Origin: Fibrobacter sp. UWB2
GTDB lineage: Bacteria > Fibrobacterota > Fibrobacteria > Fibrobacterales > Fibrobacteraceae
Direction of reading: 5' to 3'
Length of the DNA: 64,000 nucleotides
NCBI RefSeq assembly: GCF_002210425.1
Contig: NZ_MWQK01000005.1
Coordinates: 186,001-250,000, forward strand
Positions 15,823-24,884 of this stretch are shown in pieces. Each line of letters starts with the position of its first letter. Position 1 is the first letter of the stretch. The translations under genes were made by a program, and so were the position numbers. The notes under the pieces are model-generated. The model was not told the origin of the DNA. It saw only the letters and a list, made by a program, of their open reading frames with translations, and made no database searches.

Positions 15823-15867
15823 CGCGTCGCCCGACGCCAACAGTAACAAAACGTTCGGGCGAACGCG
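15823..15867 (+). ncRNA. Stem-loop in the metY leader
   Basis: CGCGTCGCCCGA and TCGGGCGAACGCG pair around about 20 nt, directly after the leader peptide and before the metY ribosome site. An upstream part of the leader (15690-15725) also folds (GGC...GCC around CCCGAAAGGG). It does not fit SAM-I, SAM-II or cobalamin riboswitch consensus. Confidence 0.45.
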
Positions 15868-15905
15868 AAAATTTCGCGCCAAGCGCACAAAAGGATTTAA
15901 ATAAT

Positions 15906-17192
15906 ATGACGACTCAGAATAAGCTCCATTTCGAAACTCTTCAGCTCCACGTTGGTCAGGAACAGGCAGACCCGGCAACCGATTCCCGCGCAGTTCCTAT
16001 ATACCAGACCACCTCTTACGTGTTCCACAGCGCTCAGCACGCTTCTGACCGTTTCCATCTGAAGGATGCAGGCAACATTTACGGCCGCCTCACCAATACC
16101 ACGCAGGACGTTTTTGAAAAGCGCATCGCTGCTCTCGAAGGCGGTATCGCAGGTCTCGCAGTCGCTTCCGGTGCAGCAGCTCTTACTTATGCCATCACGG
16201 CTCTCGCTCGCAAGGGTGACCACGTGGTCGCACAGCGCTCCATCTACGGCGGCACCTACAACCTCTTGGAACATACGCTCAGCAAGTTCGGCATTGAAAC
16301 GACTTTCGTCGACATCCACAACCTCAAGGAAGTCGAAAACTCTATCAAGTCCAACACCAAGCTCATCTTCATTGAAACGCTCGGCAACCCGAACTCCGAC
16401 ATCCCGGATATCGAGGCCATCTCCGAACTCGCTCACAAGAACAAGATTCCGGTCGTGATCGACAACACCTTCGGTACTCCGTACTTGATTCGTCCGCTCG
16501 AACACGGTGCTGATATCGTCGTGCATTCTGCAACGAAATTCATCGGCGGTCACGGTACGACTCTCGGCGGCGTGATTGTTGACGGTGGCAAGTTTGATTG
16601 GGCTGCATCAGGCAAGTTCCCGCAGTTCACCGAAACGAACCCGAGCTACGGTGTGCCTTTCACCGCAGCAGCTGGCGCTGCAGCTTACATCGTTTACATC
16701 CGCGCTATCCTTCTCCGTGACGAAGGTGCAGCAATTTCCCCGTTCAACGCATTCCTTCTCTTGCAGGGCACTGAAACGCTTTCGCTCCGTCTTGACCGTC
16801 ATGTGGAAAACACCAAGAAGGTTCTCGAATTCCTCTCGAAGCACCCGAAGGTCGCTAAGGTCAACCACCCGAGCTTTGCAGATCATCCGCAGCACGCTCT
16901 CTACCAGAAGTACTTCCCGAACGGTGCAGGTTCCATCTTCACGTTCGATGTGAAGGGCGGCCAGGCAGAAGCCTTCAAGTTCATCGACGGGCTCAAGATT
17001 TTCAGCTTGCTCGCTAACGTTGCCGACGTGAAGAGCCTCGTTGTTCACCCGTATACAACGACCCACTCGGAACTCACTCCGGCTGAACTTGCCGAAGCTG
17101 GTATCTCTCCTGCAACGATCCGTCTCTCCATCGGTACGGAACACTACGAAGATATCATCAACGACCTCGCACAGGCTCTTGACCAGATTTAA
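15906..17192 (+). CDS. metY: O-acetylhomoserine sulfhydrylase (MetY)
   Basis: 428 residues of the Cys/Met-metabolism PLP family, with SGAAALTYA for cofactor contact, [10 protein letters not shown] and the PLP lysine K211 in [12 protein letters not shown]. The length and the GHGTTLGG form separate MetY from the shorter cystathionine enzymes. It condenses O-acetylhomoserine with sulfide to homocysteine or with methanethiol directly to methionine. In Rhodospirillum rubrum the same enzyme captures the methanethiol made by the nitrogenase-like MarBHDK. Here it forms an operon with cysK (25-nt gap) and has a Cys-codon leader peptide and a MET-box upstream. Confidence 0.9.
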   Translation: MTTQNKLHFETLQLHVGQEQADPATDSRAVPIYQTTSYVFHSAQHASDRFHLKDAGNIYGRLTNTTQDVFEKRIAALEGGIAGLAVASGAAALTYAITALARKGDHVVAQRSIYGGTYNLLEHTLSKFGIETTFVDIHNLKEVENSIKSNTKLIFIETLGNPNSDIPDIEAISELAHKNKIPVVIDNTFGTPYLIRPLEHGADIVVHSATKFIGGHGTTLGGVIVDGGKFDWAASGKFPQFTETNPSYGVPFTAAAGAAAYIVYIRAILLRDEGAAISPFNAFLLLQGTETLSLRLDRHVENTKKVLEFLSKHPKVAKVNHPSFADHPQHALYQKYFPNGAGSIFTFDVKGGQAEAFKFIDGLKIFSLLANVADVKSLVVHPYTTTHSELTPAELAEAGISPATIRLSIGTEHYEDIINDLAQALDQI

Positions 17193-17217
17193 TTACAAAT
17201 AACAAAAGGATTCTACC

Positions 17218-18150
17218 ATGTCAAAAATTTACGCATCTGCTGACCAACTTATCGGTCATACCCCGCTCCTCGAACTTTCCCACATCGAAAAGGAAAACAA
17301 TCTCCAGGCTAAGATCGTGGCAAAGCTTGAATATTTCAACCCGGCTGGATCTGTCAAGGATCGTATTGCTAAGGCAATGATTGACGATGCCGAAGCTTCA
17401 GGCAAGCTTAAGCCGGGTTCCGTGATTATCGAACCGACTTCTGGTAACACTGGTATCGGTCTTGCTTCTGTCGCCGCAGCTCGCGGCTACCGCATCATCA
17501 TCGTGATGCCGGAAACCATGAGTGTTGAACGTCGCCAGCTCATCAAGGCCTACGGTGCAGAAATCGTTCTCACCGAAGGTGCTAAGGGCATGAAGGGTGC
17601 AATCGCTCGCGCAACAGAACTCTCTCAGGAAATTCCGAACAGCTTTATCCCGGGTCAGTTCGTGAACCCGGCAAACCCGGCCGCCCACAAGGCAACGACG
17701 GGTCCGGAAATTTGGGAAGACACGGATGGCAAGGTTGACATTTTCGTCGCAGGCGTAGGTACTGGTGGAACGGTCACGGGTGTCGGTGAATACCTCAAGT
17801 CGCAAAATCCGAATGTGAAGGTTGTCGCAGTTGAACCGGAATCTTCTCCGGTGCTTTCCAAGGGCACGGCTGGTCCGCACAAGATCCAGGGTATTGGCGC
17901 AGGCTTTGTTCCGGATACTTTGAACACCTCCGTCTATGACGAAGTGCTCCCGGTCAAGAACGAAGACGCATTTGCCGCAGGGAAGGCAATTGCCAAGGCA
18001 GAAGGCATCCTCGTCGGTATCTCTTCTGGTGCAGCCCTCCACGCCGCAGTCGAACTTGCAAAGCGTCCGGAAAACAAGGGCAAAACGATTGTCGCACTCC
18101 TCCCGGATAGCGGTGACCGTTACCTCTCCACTCCGCTCTTCGCTGACTAA
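17218..18150 (+). CDS. cysK: Cysteine synthase A
   Basis: 310 residues of the fold II PLP family. PLP lysine K47 is in NPAGSVKDR, the phosphate/substrate loop TSGNTG is at 74-79 and the GTGGTVTG loop near 178. It makes L-cysteine from O-acetylserine and sulfide. Of four paralogues in the window (also 26053, 38490, 42861) this is the canonical CysK in length and motifs. AAAAGGA lies before the ATG; cotranscribed with metY. Confidence 0.92.
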   Translation: MSKIYASADQLIGHTPLLELSHIEKENNLQAKIVAKLEYFNPAGSVKDRIAKAMIDDAEASGKLKPGSVIIEPTSGNTGIGLASVAAARGYRIIIVMPETMSVERRQLIKAYGAEIVLTEGAKGMKGAIARATELSQEIPNSFIPGQFVNPANPAAHKATTGPEIWEDTDGKVDIFVAGVGTGGTVTGVGEYLKSQNPNVKVVAVEPESSPVLSKGTAGPHKIQGIGAGFVPDTLNTSVYDEVLPVKNEDAFAAGKAIAKAEGILVGISSGAALHAAVELAKRPENKGKTIVALLPDSGDRYLSTPLFAD

Positions 18151-18233
18151 TTGATTTAAGGTTTGGTAAGTGCCTCGCAGTTCCATTCGCTACGCGGTAG
18201 AAACCATCCTCTCAACAAAAGCTTATTGAATGC

Positions 18234-18269
18234 AAACGCTAGAAGGTTCCATTCGCCTCTCTAGCGTTT
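18234..18269 (+). terminator. Hairpin terminator after metY-cysK
   Basis: AAACGCTAGA/TCTAGCGTTT, a perfect 10-bp stem with a 16-nt loop, followed by ATTTGTGTTTT. The ACGCTAG core also recurs in the nif leaders. Confidence 0.7.
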
Positions 18270-18288
18270 ATTTGTGTTTTATACAACG

Positions 18289-18320
18289 CATTGTCATCCC
18301 GGCCTTGTGCCGGGATCACC
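18289..18320. repeat. REP-like palindrome (CCCGGC/GCCGGG)
   Basis: ATCCCGGC-CTTGT-GCCGGGAT. Similar hairpins are at 33270-33291, 33233-33253, 48177-48204 and 50641-50661, always between genes. Confidence 0.7.
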
Positions 18321-18345
18321 AATTTTCAAAAAGAACGGTTTTAAC

Positions 18346-19446
18346 ATGTCACAAAAAAAGCGTGTCGCTGTTGGATTGTCGGGCGGTGTAGATTCCGCCC
18401 TTTCGGCGTATTTACTGAAAAAGCAAGGTTACGAAGTTGTCGGCATGACGATGGCGACGTGGGACGGCTCCGTGAAAATGCCTGCAGTCGAAGGTCGCGA
18501 AGGCTGTTACGGTCCGAGCGAAGACAAGAATATCGAAGAGGCAAAGCTCGTTGCCGAGCGTCTCGGGATTCCGCATTACGTTGTTCCGGTTGCCGAAGAT
18601 TACAAGCGTGAAGTTCTCGACTATTTCCGTGCGGAATACCGCGCAGGGCGAACGCCGAATCCGTGCGTCCGTTGCAATCAGAGCATCAAGTTTGGAGCGC
18701 TACAGCATGCGGCACGCAAGCTCGGGATTGATTTCGATTACTTTGCGACGGGGCATTACGCGCGACTCGATTTCAAGAATCCTGATGTTCCGTTCTTGTA
18801 CGAAGCGCTGGACGAGCATAAAGACCAGACGTACTTTTTATCAAGACTCTCGGCAGAGCAACTTTCCACTGTGATTTTCCCGCTCGGCGGAATGCAGAAA
18901 GCAGACGTGAAAGCGCTCGCCAAGGAAATCGGCTGGGACGATTTTGCAACAAAGCGCGAAAGCCAGGACTTTATCGAGTGCGGCGATTACTCGGTGCTAT
19001 TTGACGAGAGCGATAACGTTCCCGGAGATTTTATCGATGTGAACGGAAAAGTTCTCGGGAAACACAAGGGAATCGTTCATTACACGATCGGACAACGCAA
19101 GGGGCTCAATATCGGCGGGCAAGCGGAACCGCTTTACGTGGTGGCGATTGACGCTCACCACAATCAGGTGATTCTCGGACCTAGAAGCGCATTGAGCTGT
19201 ACCGAAGTTTCTGCCGTTGACTTGAACCTGATGGTTTCGGAGACATCCCCACTTTTGAAGGAGCCGCTCACGGCACACATTCGCCTCGGGCATAAAGGAG
19301 CAACGGCAAGAATTACTGCTTTGGACACTACAGCCGGTACAATCAGCGTGAAATTTGACGAACCGCAATTTGCATCGGCACCGGGTCAAGTGCTCGTGCT
19401 CTACGCAGACAAAGGCGTGGTTGCGAGTGCGATTATCGGGAAGTAA
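18346..19446 (+). CDS. mnmA: tRNA-specific 2-thiouridylase MnmA
   Basis: 366 residues. The PP-loop SGGVDS is at 12-17, catalytic Cys107 in NPCVRC, and the second cysteine in SQDFIECGDY. MnmA adenylates and thiolates U34 of Lys, Glu and Gln tRNAs using sulfur from a desulfurase relay. The frame opens at 18274 through a REP-like hairpin, but homology starts at MSQKKRVAVG, so 18346 is chosen. It is a sulfur-using housekeeping gene placed between the metY-cysK operon and the nif-like genes. Confidence 0.92.
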   Translation: MSQKKRVAVGLSGGVDSALSAYLLKKQGYEVVGMTMATWDGSVKMPAVEGREGCYGPSEDKNIEEAKLVAERLGIPHYVVPVAEDYKREVLDYFRAEYRAGRTPNPCVRCNQSIKFGALQHAARKLGIDFDYFATGHYARLDFKNPDVPFLYEALDEHKDQTYFLSRLSAEQLSTVIFPLGGMQKADVKALAKEIGWDDFATKRESQDFIECGDYSVLFDESDNVPGDFIDVNGKVLGKHKGIVHYTIGQRKGLNIGGQAEPLYVVAIDAHHNQVILGPRSALSCTEVSAVDLNLMVSETSPLLKEPLTAHIRLGHKGATARITALDTTAGTISVKFDEPQFASAPGQVLVLYADKGVVASAIIGK

Positions 19447-19494
19447 AGGGCGGGAAACGCCCGCATTTCCTTATTTTGCCAACACAAAATAACG

Positions 19495-19526
19495 CAAAAA
19501 ATCCTACCCGATTGGGTAAGATTTTT
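19495..19526. terminator. Bidirectional terminator between mnmA and nifH copy 1
   Basis: AAAAATCCTACCC-GATT-GGGTAAGATTTTT, with A/T tracts on both sides. It serves mnmA on plus and nifH on minus. A second stem, GGGCG-GGAAA-CGCCC, lies at 19448-19462. Confidence 0.8.
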
Positions 19527-19555
19527 CACTTTGAGATAGTTGGCAATAAAAAGTT

Positions 19556-20416
<861 letters not shown>

Positions 20417-20451
20417 TTAGGATTTTCCTATAGAAACGCTAGGCAAGAACA

Positions 20452-20480
20452 AGTTTAGAATTTGCGTCTACCCTTTTCAA
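20452..20480 (-). promoter_or_regulatory. Promoter of nifH copy 1
   Basis: Minus strand TTGAAA (20475-20480), 17 nt, TAAACT (20452-20457). The sequence around it is nearly the same as the nifH copy 2 promoter (37211-37239), and both leaders continue with CCTAGCGTTTCT and a good ribosome site. No -24/-12 sigma-54 promoter is seen. Confidence 0.65.
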
Positions 20481-20527
20481 TACTTTTTTAGCCCATTTCG
20501 TCACAATTATTCTTTTTTGCGCGTTGC

Positions 20528-20544
20528 TATAAAAACTTTTTATA
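20528..20544. promoter_or_regulatory. MET-box-like dyad between nifH1 and nifB-like gene
   Basis: TATAA-AAACTTT-TTATA, 72 nt upstream of the plus-strand -35 and about 48 nt upstream of the nifH -35, so it could serve both directions. Confidence 0.5.
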
Positions 20545-20615
20545 ACCCCATTCAGCGGGAATCTATTGCACGCCCAGAAAAAACATTTTTTTTAATTTTC
20601 ACCCCTTGTTTCATA

Positions 20616-20644
20616 TTGTCTTTCGCTATACCGCTTTTTAAATT
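20616..20644 (+). promoter_or_regulatory. Promoter of the nifB-K-D-like operon
   Basis: TTGTCT (20616-20621), 17 nt ending CGCTTTT, TAAATT (20639-20644). The promoter at 37376-37404 has the same spacing, spacer end and -10. Confidence 0.65.
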
Positions 20645-20653
20645 TTTGCCCGA

Positions 20654-20779
20654 ACTTCTTCGACAGGGAAGTAAAAGAATTAATCACACAACAGAACGCT
20701 AGGCAAACCGTTCATCATCTTCCACATAAACTAAATCGGTATTTACCGCTAGTTTAGCGCAAGGCTTTTACGCCTTGTG
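20654..20779 (+). ncRNA. Structured leader of the nifB-K-D-like operon
   Basis: Contains no ATG. In order: a small hairpin ACTTC...GAAGT (20654-20672), the motif CAGAACGCTAGG, a stem-loop TAAACTA..CGG/CCG..TAGTTTA (20727-20756), and a stem CAAGGC/GCCTTG (20760-20777). The same parts in the same order precede the NifX-like gene (37423-37526) with compensatory changes, which points to a functional RNA element. Confidence 0.5.
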
Positions 20780-20812
20780 TTTACCACGAATCTTTTGCCT
20801 TTGTGAGGTTTT

Positions 20813-21685
20813 ATGGCAATCGATCAAGAAACAGTTTTTAGAGAGCACCCCTGCTTTGGTGCATGCAAGAATCGTAAAGGGCGTATCCATTTGCCCGTCG
20901 CTCCGGGTTGTAACATCGAATGCCGTTTTTGCGACCGTCGCATCAACGAAGACGCACAAGTTCCGGGAAATACAAGTAAAGTTATCAAACCGGAAGAAGC
21001 ATGTGGCTATATTCGCAAGGCTCTTGAATTCGTACCGGATCTTACTACGGTGGGTATTGCTGGCCCTGGCGACACGCTCGCGACACCTTTTGCACTGGAC
21101 ACTTTCCGCCTCGTCAAAAAGGAATTTCCAAACCTGATTCGTTGCATGAGCACAAACGGACTTTTGCTGAACGACAAGGCAGACGAAGTCATTGACGTGG
21201 GCATCGATACGCTTACGGTCACGGTGAACGCCGTTGACCCAGAAATCGAAGCAATGATCAATGCGAGAATTTTCTACCACGGCAAGACCTACACGGGTGT
21301 CGAAGCCGCTGAAATCTTGATCCACAACCAGCTGGAAGGCATTCGCAAGGTTGCAAAAAGCGGGACACTCGTGAAAGTGAATACGGTTCTTTGCCCAGGT
21401 ATCAACGACAACCATATCGAAGATGTGGCCGCTACAGTCCGCGAAGCGGGAGCGATTATATACAACATCATTCCGCTGATTCCGCAAAACGGATTCAAGG
21501 ATCTTCCGGCCCCGACTCCGAAGGGACTCGCAATTGCACAGGAACAGGCCGGCGTATTTATCAATGTTTTCAAGCACTGCGCTCACTGCAGAGCAGATGC
21601 TGTTGGCGTTCCCGGCGTCTATGACGTTGGTTCGCAAATCTACATGGATCGCATCCGTGTAAAGGAGACTTTCTCTCATGGCTAA
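20813..21685 (+). CDS. NifB-like radical SAM protein (MarB-type)
   Basis: 290 residues. HPCF at 12-15 and the radical SAM triad C33, C37, C40 (CNIECRFC) match the N-terminal domain of NifB, which fuses two [4Fe-4S] clusters and inserts carbide to make the 8Fe core of nitrogenase cofactors. A CAHCRADAVGV segment near the end is also NifB-like. The C-terminal NifX-like domain of longer NifB proteins is missing; a separate NifX gene is at 37562. It is the only NifB in the window, so it may feed both reductases. It overlaps the next gene by 8 nt. Confidence 0.85.
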   Translation: MAIDQETVFREHPCFGACKNRKGRIHLPVAPGCNIECRFCDRRINEDAQVPGNTSKVIKPEEACGYIRKALEFVPDLTTVGIAGPGDTLATPFALDTFRLVKKEFPNLIRCMSTNGLLLNDKADEVIDVGIDTLTVTVNAVDPEIEAMINARIFYHGKTYTGVEAAEILIHNQLEGIRKVAKSGTLVKVNTVLCPGINDNHIEDVAATVREAGAIIYNIIPLIPQNGFKDLPAPTPKGLAIAQEQAGVFINVFKHCAHCRADAVGVPGVYDVGSQIYMDRIRVKETFSHG

Positions 21686-22988
21686 AATATTGGATCAGGC
21701 GCGCTACAAATGCGCTTTGGCAGCAATGCAGACCGTGCAATCCATTCCTGGAGCAATTCCCGTTTTGCATTCCGGTCCGGGATGCGCATCCAAGCTAAAC
21801 GATAACAACGGCACGAGCGGCAGATTCAGCCCCAACATTTACCCTTGCACAAGTATCAGTGAAAAAGAAGTCGTGTTTGGCGGTGCAGACAAGTTGCGTT
21901 CAACCATCAGCAACGCTCTCAAAATCATCGATGCCGACCTGTTCGTGGTTCTTTCCGGTTGCACGGGTGAAATCATTGGTGACGACATTCAAGAAGTCGC
22001 AGAAGAATTCGAAGATGCCGAAAAGCCTGTCATCTGGGCAAAGACGCCGGGATTCAAGGGCAACAACTACATCGGTCACGACTGGATTTTAAAGAGCATC
22101 TTTGAACAGTATGTGAGAAAGTTCAAGGGCGCAGCCCCGAAGGAAAAGGGACTCGTCAACTTATTCGCAGGCGTGCCACAGCAGGATCCGTATTGGCTTG
22201 GCAACTTGCGTGAACTCGAACGTCTTTTGCAGTCCATCGGTCTCAAGACAAATACGATTTTCGGTTTTGACCGCGGGCTTGAAAACTTGCAAAAGATTCC
22301 GACAGCAGAATACACGATTCTAGTTTCGCCGTGGGCAGGCCTCGAAAGCGCAAAATACTTGGAAAAAGAATTCAACATTCCGCTGTTGCACTACCCGATT
22401 TTGCCAATTGGTGCGGCCGAAACGACAAAGTTCCTCCGTACGGTCGCTGAGTTCACGGGCGCAGACAAAGAACTCACGGAATCCGTTATCCAGCAGAACG
22501 AAGCGCAGTTCTTCTACTACCTGGAACGCTACGCCGATACGATTCTCGAAAGCCGTATCGTGAGCAAGCGTTTTACCGTCGTGAGCGAAGCCCAGTACGT
22601 AATTGCTGTGACCAAGTTTCTCGTGAACGACATGGGTCTTTTCCCGCAAAAACTGTTCGTTACGGACGACACGCCGGAAGCATTCCGCGAAGAAGTCTCG
22701 CAAGAAACAAACACGCTGAATTACGACATCAAAACAAAAGTCGAGTTCACCACGGACGGTTTCGACCTCCAGAATCAAATCCGCAAAATGGACTTTGGCG
22801 GCTCCCCGCTCATCATCGGTTCGAACTGGGAAAAGAAACTCGCCCACGAACTCAAGGGCCATTTCGTGAACATCAGCTATCCGATGATCGAAAAAATCGT
22901 CATCAACTCGCATGTGGCAGGTTATTCCGGCGGTCTTTACTTGTTGGAAGACATCTACTCTGCAGCACTTTCCATGCTGAAAATTTAA
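21678..22988 (+). CDS. Nitrogenase-like component 1 beta subunit (NifK-like), system 1
   Basis: 436 residues. Cysteines expected to hold a P-cluster are in place: C12 (RYKCALAAM), C36 (HSGPGC) and C95 (LSGCTGEIIGDD), aligning with NifK C70, C95 and C153. It is shorter than NifK, as in nitrogenase-like group IV proteins such as MarK. It should pair with the following D-like subunit. No NifE/NifN scaffold genes are present, which distinguishes the locus from a diazotrophic nif cluster. Confidence 0.85.
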   Translation: MAKILDQARYKCALAAMQTVQSIPGAIPVLHSGPGCASKLNDNNGTSGRFSPNIYPCTSISEKEVVFGGADKLRSTISNALKIIDADLFVVLSGCTGEIIGDDIQEVAEEFEDAEKPVIWAKTPGFKGNNYIGHDWILKSIFEQYVRKFKGAAPKEKGLVNLFAGVPQQDPYWLGNLRELERLLQSIGLKTNTIFGFDRGLENLQKIPTAEYTILVSPWAGLESAKYLEKEFNIPLLHYPILPIGAAETTKFLRTVAEFTGADKELTESVIQQNEAQFFYYLERYADTILESRIVSKRFTVVSEAQYVIAVTKFLVNDMGLFPQKLFVTDDTPEAFREEVSQETNTLNYDIKTKVEFTTDGFDLQNQIRKMDFGGSPLIIGSNWEKKLAHELKGHFVNISYPMIEKIVINSHVAGYSGGLYLLEDIYSAALSMLKI

Positions 22989-22998
22989 GGAGGATCTA

Positions 22999-24468
22999 AT
23001 GCCATTTAATTTTAAAAATGCAAACGTCGGTGTTCGAGAAAACCGTCTTGGATCCATCACAGGATTTTCTGGTGATTTGGAAACGCTCGCACACCGCTCA
23101 CAGTGCGGTTCCGTCAAGAATCGCGAACGTTGCTTTAGCCAGTCCAGTTCTTGTCTTTCGGGCTGCGCTTTGGACCAGCTCATCAGTATCCGCAATGTGG
23201 CCGTCGTCTATCACGCTCCAGCCGGTTGCGTTGCACTTGCACAAGGTGAAGATGTCAAATTCCGCCAACTCGCCGAACGCATTAACGAAAAGACAAATTC
23301 CGTTTACGTCTGCACGGACTTGAACGAAAACGATACAGTCTTTGGCGCTATCGAAGCACTCCGCAAGGCAACGCAGTACACGTACGAAAAGTTCCACCCG
23401 GAAGCGATTTTCCTCTCGTCTTCTTGCGTATCGGGCGTGATTGGCGAAGACGTTGACGGTCTCGCCGACGAACTCGCAGATGAATACGATATTCCAATTA
23501 TTCCAATCCATTGCGAAGGTTTCAAGAGCCGCATTTGGGCTAGCGGTTTCGATATTGCAGACCACGCCGTTTTACAGGGCATCGTGAAACCGCCTGAGAA
23601 GAAGAATAACAAGATTATCTTCAAGAACTTCTTTGAAAGCGCACGTCCGCAAATTACGGAACTTTTCAAGGAAATCGGCGCAGAACCGCAATTCGTTTAT
23701 TGTAACTCCACTGTCGAAGAACTTTCGCACTTGAGCGAAGCCCAAGCAATGGTTTGCATTTGCGGAACGCTCGGCACCTACCTCGGCAACGCCCTCGAAG
23801 AAACTTACGGTGTACCGTATGTGCGTACGATTAACCCGAACGGCATTACCGGTTTTGAAACTTGGTTCCGTGCTATCGGCAAAACGATTGGCAAGGAAGC
23901 CGAAGTGGAACGTTACATCGAGCGCCAGCGCGCCATTTACTTGCCGCAAATCGAAGAAGTCAAGAGGGAACTCAAGGGTCTCCGCGCCGTGATCGGTATG
24001 GGCCCGGGCTACACCTACGAAGTTTCGCGCGTATTGCAGGAACTCGGCATGGAAGTGGTTCACGGTCTTGCTTGGCATTATGACTACAAGTACGATAACG
24101 GCCAGATTCCGCCAGCACTCGAACATTTGCTGAAGACATCGCCAAAGGGGCTCAAGCTCACTGTGGCTGACCAACAAAACTACGAAGTGATGAGCGTATT
24201 GAACTATCACAAGCCGGACATTTACTTTAGTCGTCATCCGGGCTCAACCGTATGGGCCATCAAGCAGGGTTACGCAGCGCTCTTCGTCGCCGATGAATAC
24301 ATGATTTTCGGTTACGAAGGAACACTCAACTTTGCCAAGAGCATCCTCGATACCATCAAGAACCGTAGCTTTGAAAAGAGTCTTGCCGCTCGAATCAAGT
24401 TACCCTATACCAAGTGGTGGTACGAACAAGATACAGACAAGTTCTTGAAGCCAGAAGGCGCAAGGTAA
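22999..24468 (+). CDS. Nitrogenase-like component 1 alpha subunit (NifD-like), system 1
   Basis: 489 residues. Candidate P-cluster cysteines C56 (SGCALDQL), C77 (APAGC) and C143 (SSCVSGVIGED) align with NifD C62, C88 and C154. C255 (CICGTLGTYLGNALEETYGVPY) aligns with NifD C275, which binds the cofactor iron. A match to the homocitrate-side histidine H442 is not obvious; the equivalent region reads ADEYMIFGYEG. This suggests an NifB-derived cofactor in a modified site, as in methylthio-alkane reductase. AAGGAGG precedes the ATG. Substrate unknown. Confidence 0.85.
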   Translation: MPFNFKNANVGVRENRLGSITGFSGDLETLAHRSQCGSVKNRERCFSQSSSCLSGCALDQLISIRNVAVVYHAPAGCVALAQGEDVKFRQLAERINEKTNSVYVCTDLNENDTVFGAIEALRKATQYTYEKFHPEAIFLSSSCVSGVIGEDVDGLADELADEYDIPIIPIHCEGFKSRIWASGFDIADHAVLQGIVKPPEKKNNKIIFKNFFESARPQITELFKEIGAEPQFVYCNSTVEELSHLSEAQAMVCICGTLGTYLGNALEETYGVPYVRTINPNGITGFETWFRAIGKTIGKEAEVERYIERQRAIYLPQIEEVKRELKGLRAVIGMGPGYTYEVSRVLQELGMEVVHGLAWHYDYKYDNGQIPPALEHLLKTSPKGLKLTVADQQNYEVMSVLNYHKPDIYFSRHPGSTVWAIKQGYAALFVADEYMIFGYEGTLNFAKSILDTIKNRSFEKSLAARIKLPYTKWWYEQDTDKFLKPEGAR

Positions 24469-24491
24469 ACAAACATTTTTTTGACATGGTT

Positions 24492-24527
24492 TCTCCTGCG
24501 GGAATTTTTTTCCGCAGGAGATTTTTT
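24492..24527 (+). terminator. Terminator of the nifB-K-D-like operon
   Basis: TCTCCTGCGG/CCGCAGGAGA, a perfect 10-bp stem followed by TTTTTT, 23 nt after the stop. Confidence 0.9.
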
Positions 24528-24586
24528 ATTTAAGCAACCAATTTCAGCTGAGATTCGATTTCAAAAAAACACAGAAACAAAATAGC

Positions 24587-24603
24587 TATAGAAAATCGTT
24601 ATC
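24587..24603. promoter_or_regulatory. MET-box-like dyad upstream of mccB-mccA
   Basis: TATAG-AAAATCG-TTATC, 33 nt before the -35. The right arm has one mismatch. Confidence 0.5.
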
Positions 24604-24636
24604 GCCGGTTCCAGAAAAATAGTATAAAGAAATCTC

Positions 24637-24665
24637 TTGCCAAAACGAAAGGCTTTATCTAAATT
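24637..24665 (+). promoter_or_regulatory. Promoter of the leader peptide-mccB-mccA unit
   Basis: TTGCCA (24637-24642), 17 nt, TAAATT (24660-24665). The -10 is the same TAAATT used by metY and the two nif-type plus-strand operons. The transcript would start about 22 nt before the leader peptide. Confidence 0.6.
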
Positions 24666-24693
24666 AACCCACAAAAGAAATAGGATATAAAAA

Positions 24694-24756
24694 ATGAATT
24701 TTCCGTTCAATAGCTTAAATTTCGCTTGTTGTTGTCGATGTCGGACGGGCATCTAG
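24694..24756 (+). CDS. Cysteine-rich leader peptide ahead of mccB-mccA
   Basis: A 20-residue frame ending ACCCRCRTGI then TAG, with three consecutive Cys codons and a fourth two codons later. AGGA lies 8 nt before the ATG, a promoter is at the right distance upstream, and an intrinsic terminator (24783-24819) follows before the sulfur gene at 24885. This is the layout of a cysteine-dependent attenuator. The CGGACGGG just after the Cys codons could pair with the CCCGCTCG of the terminator's 5' arm. Confidence 0.65.
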   Translation: MNFPFNSLNFACCCRCRTGI

Positions 24757-24782
24757 TTTTTAGGCTATTCTTTTAAACAGAT

Positions 24783-24819
24783 TCCCGCTCGGTTTTATGT
24801 TCCGTAGCGGGATTTTTTT
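24783..24819 (+). terminator. Intrinsic terminator in the mccB-mccA leader (putative attenuator)
   Basis: TCCCGCTCGG...CCGTAGCGGGA followed by TTTTTTT. It has no full-length gene directly upstream other than the Cys leader peptide, so it most likely regulates read-through into mccB. Confidence 0.75.
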
Positions 24820-24884
24820 ATTCAAAAAAAATTTAAACCACAAAGGCGCTAGCATTTAATAGCGTCATAGGAGATTATTATCTT

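Noticed and set aside
15690-15905. SAM or cobalamin riboswitch before metY
   Set aside because: Core sequences of SAM-I, SAM-II and B12 riboswitches are absent; a leader peptide and stem are seen instead.
24561-24752. 63-residue minus-strand hydrophobic frame between the nif operon and mccB
   Set aside because: No ribosome site, and the region is better explained by a plus-strand promoter, Cys leader peptide and attenuator.
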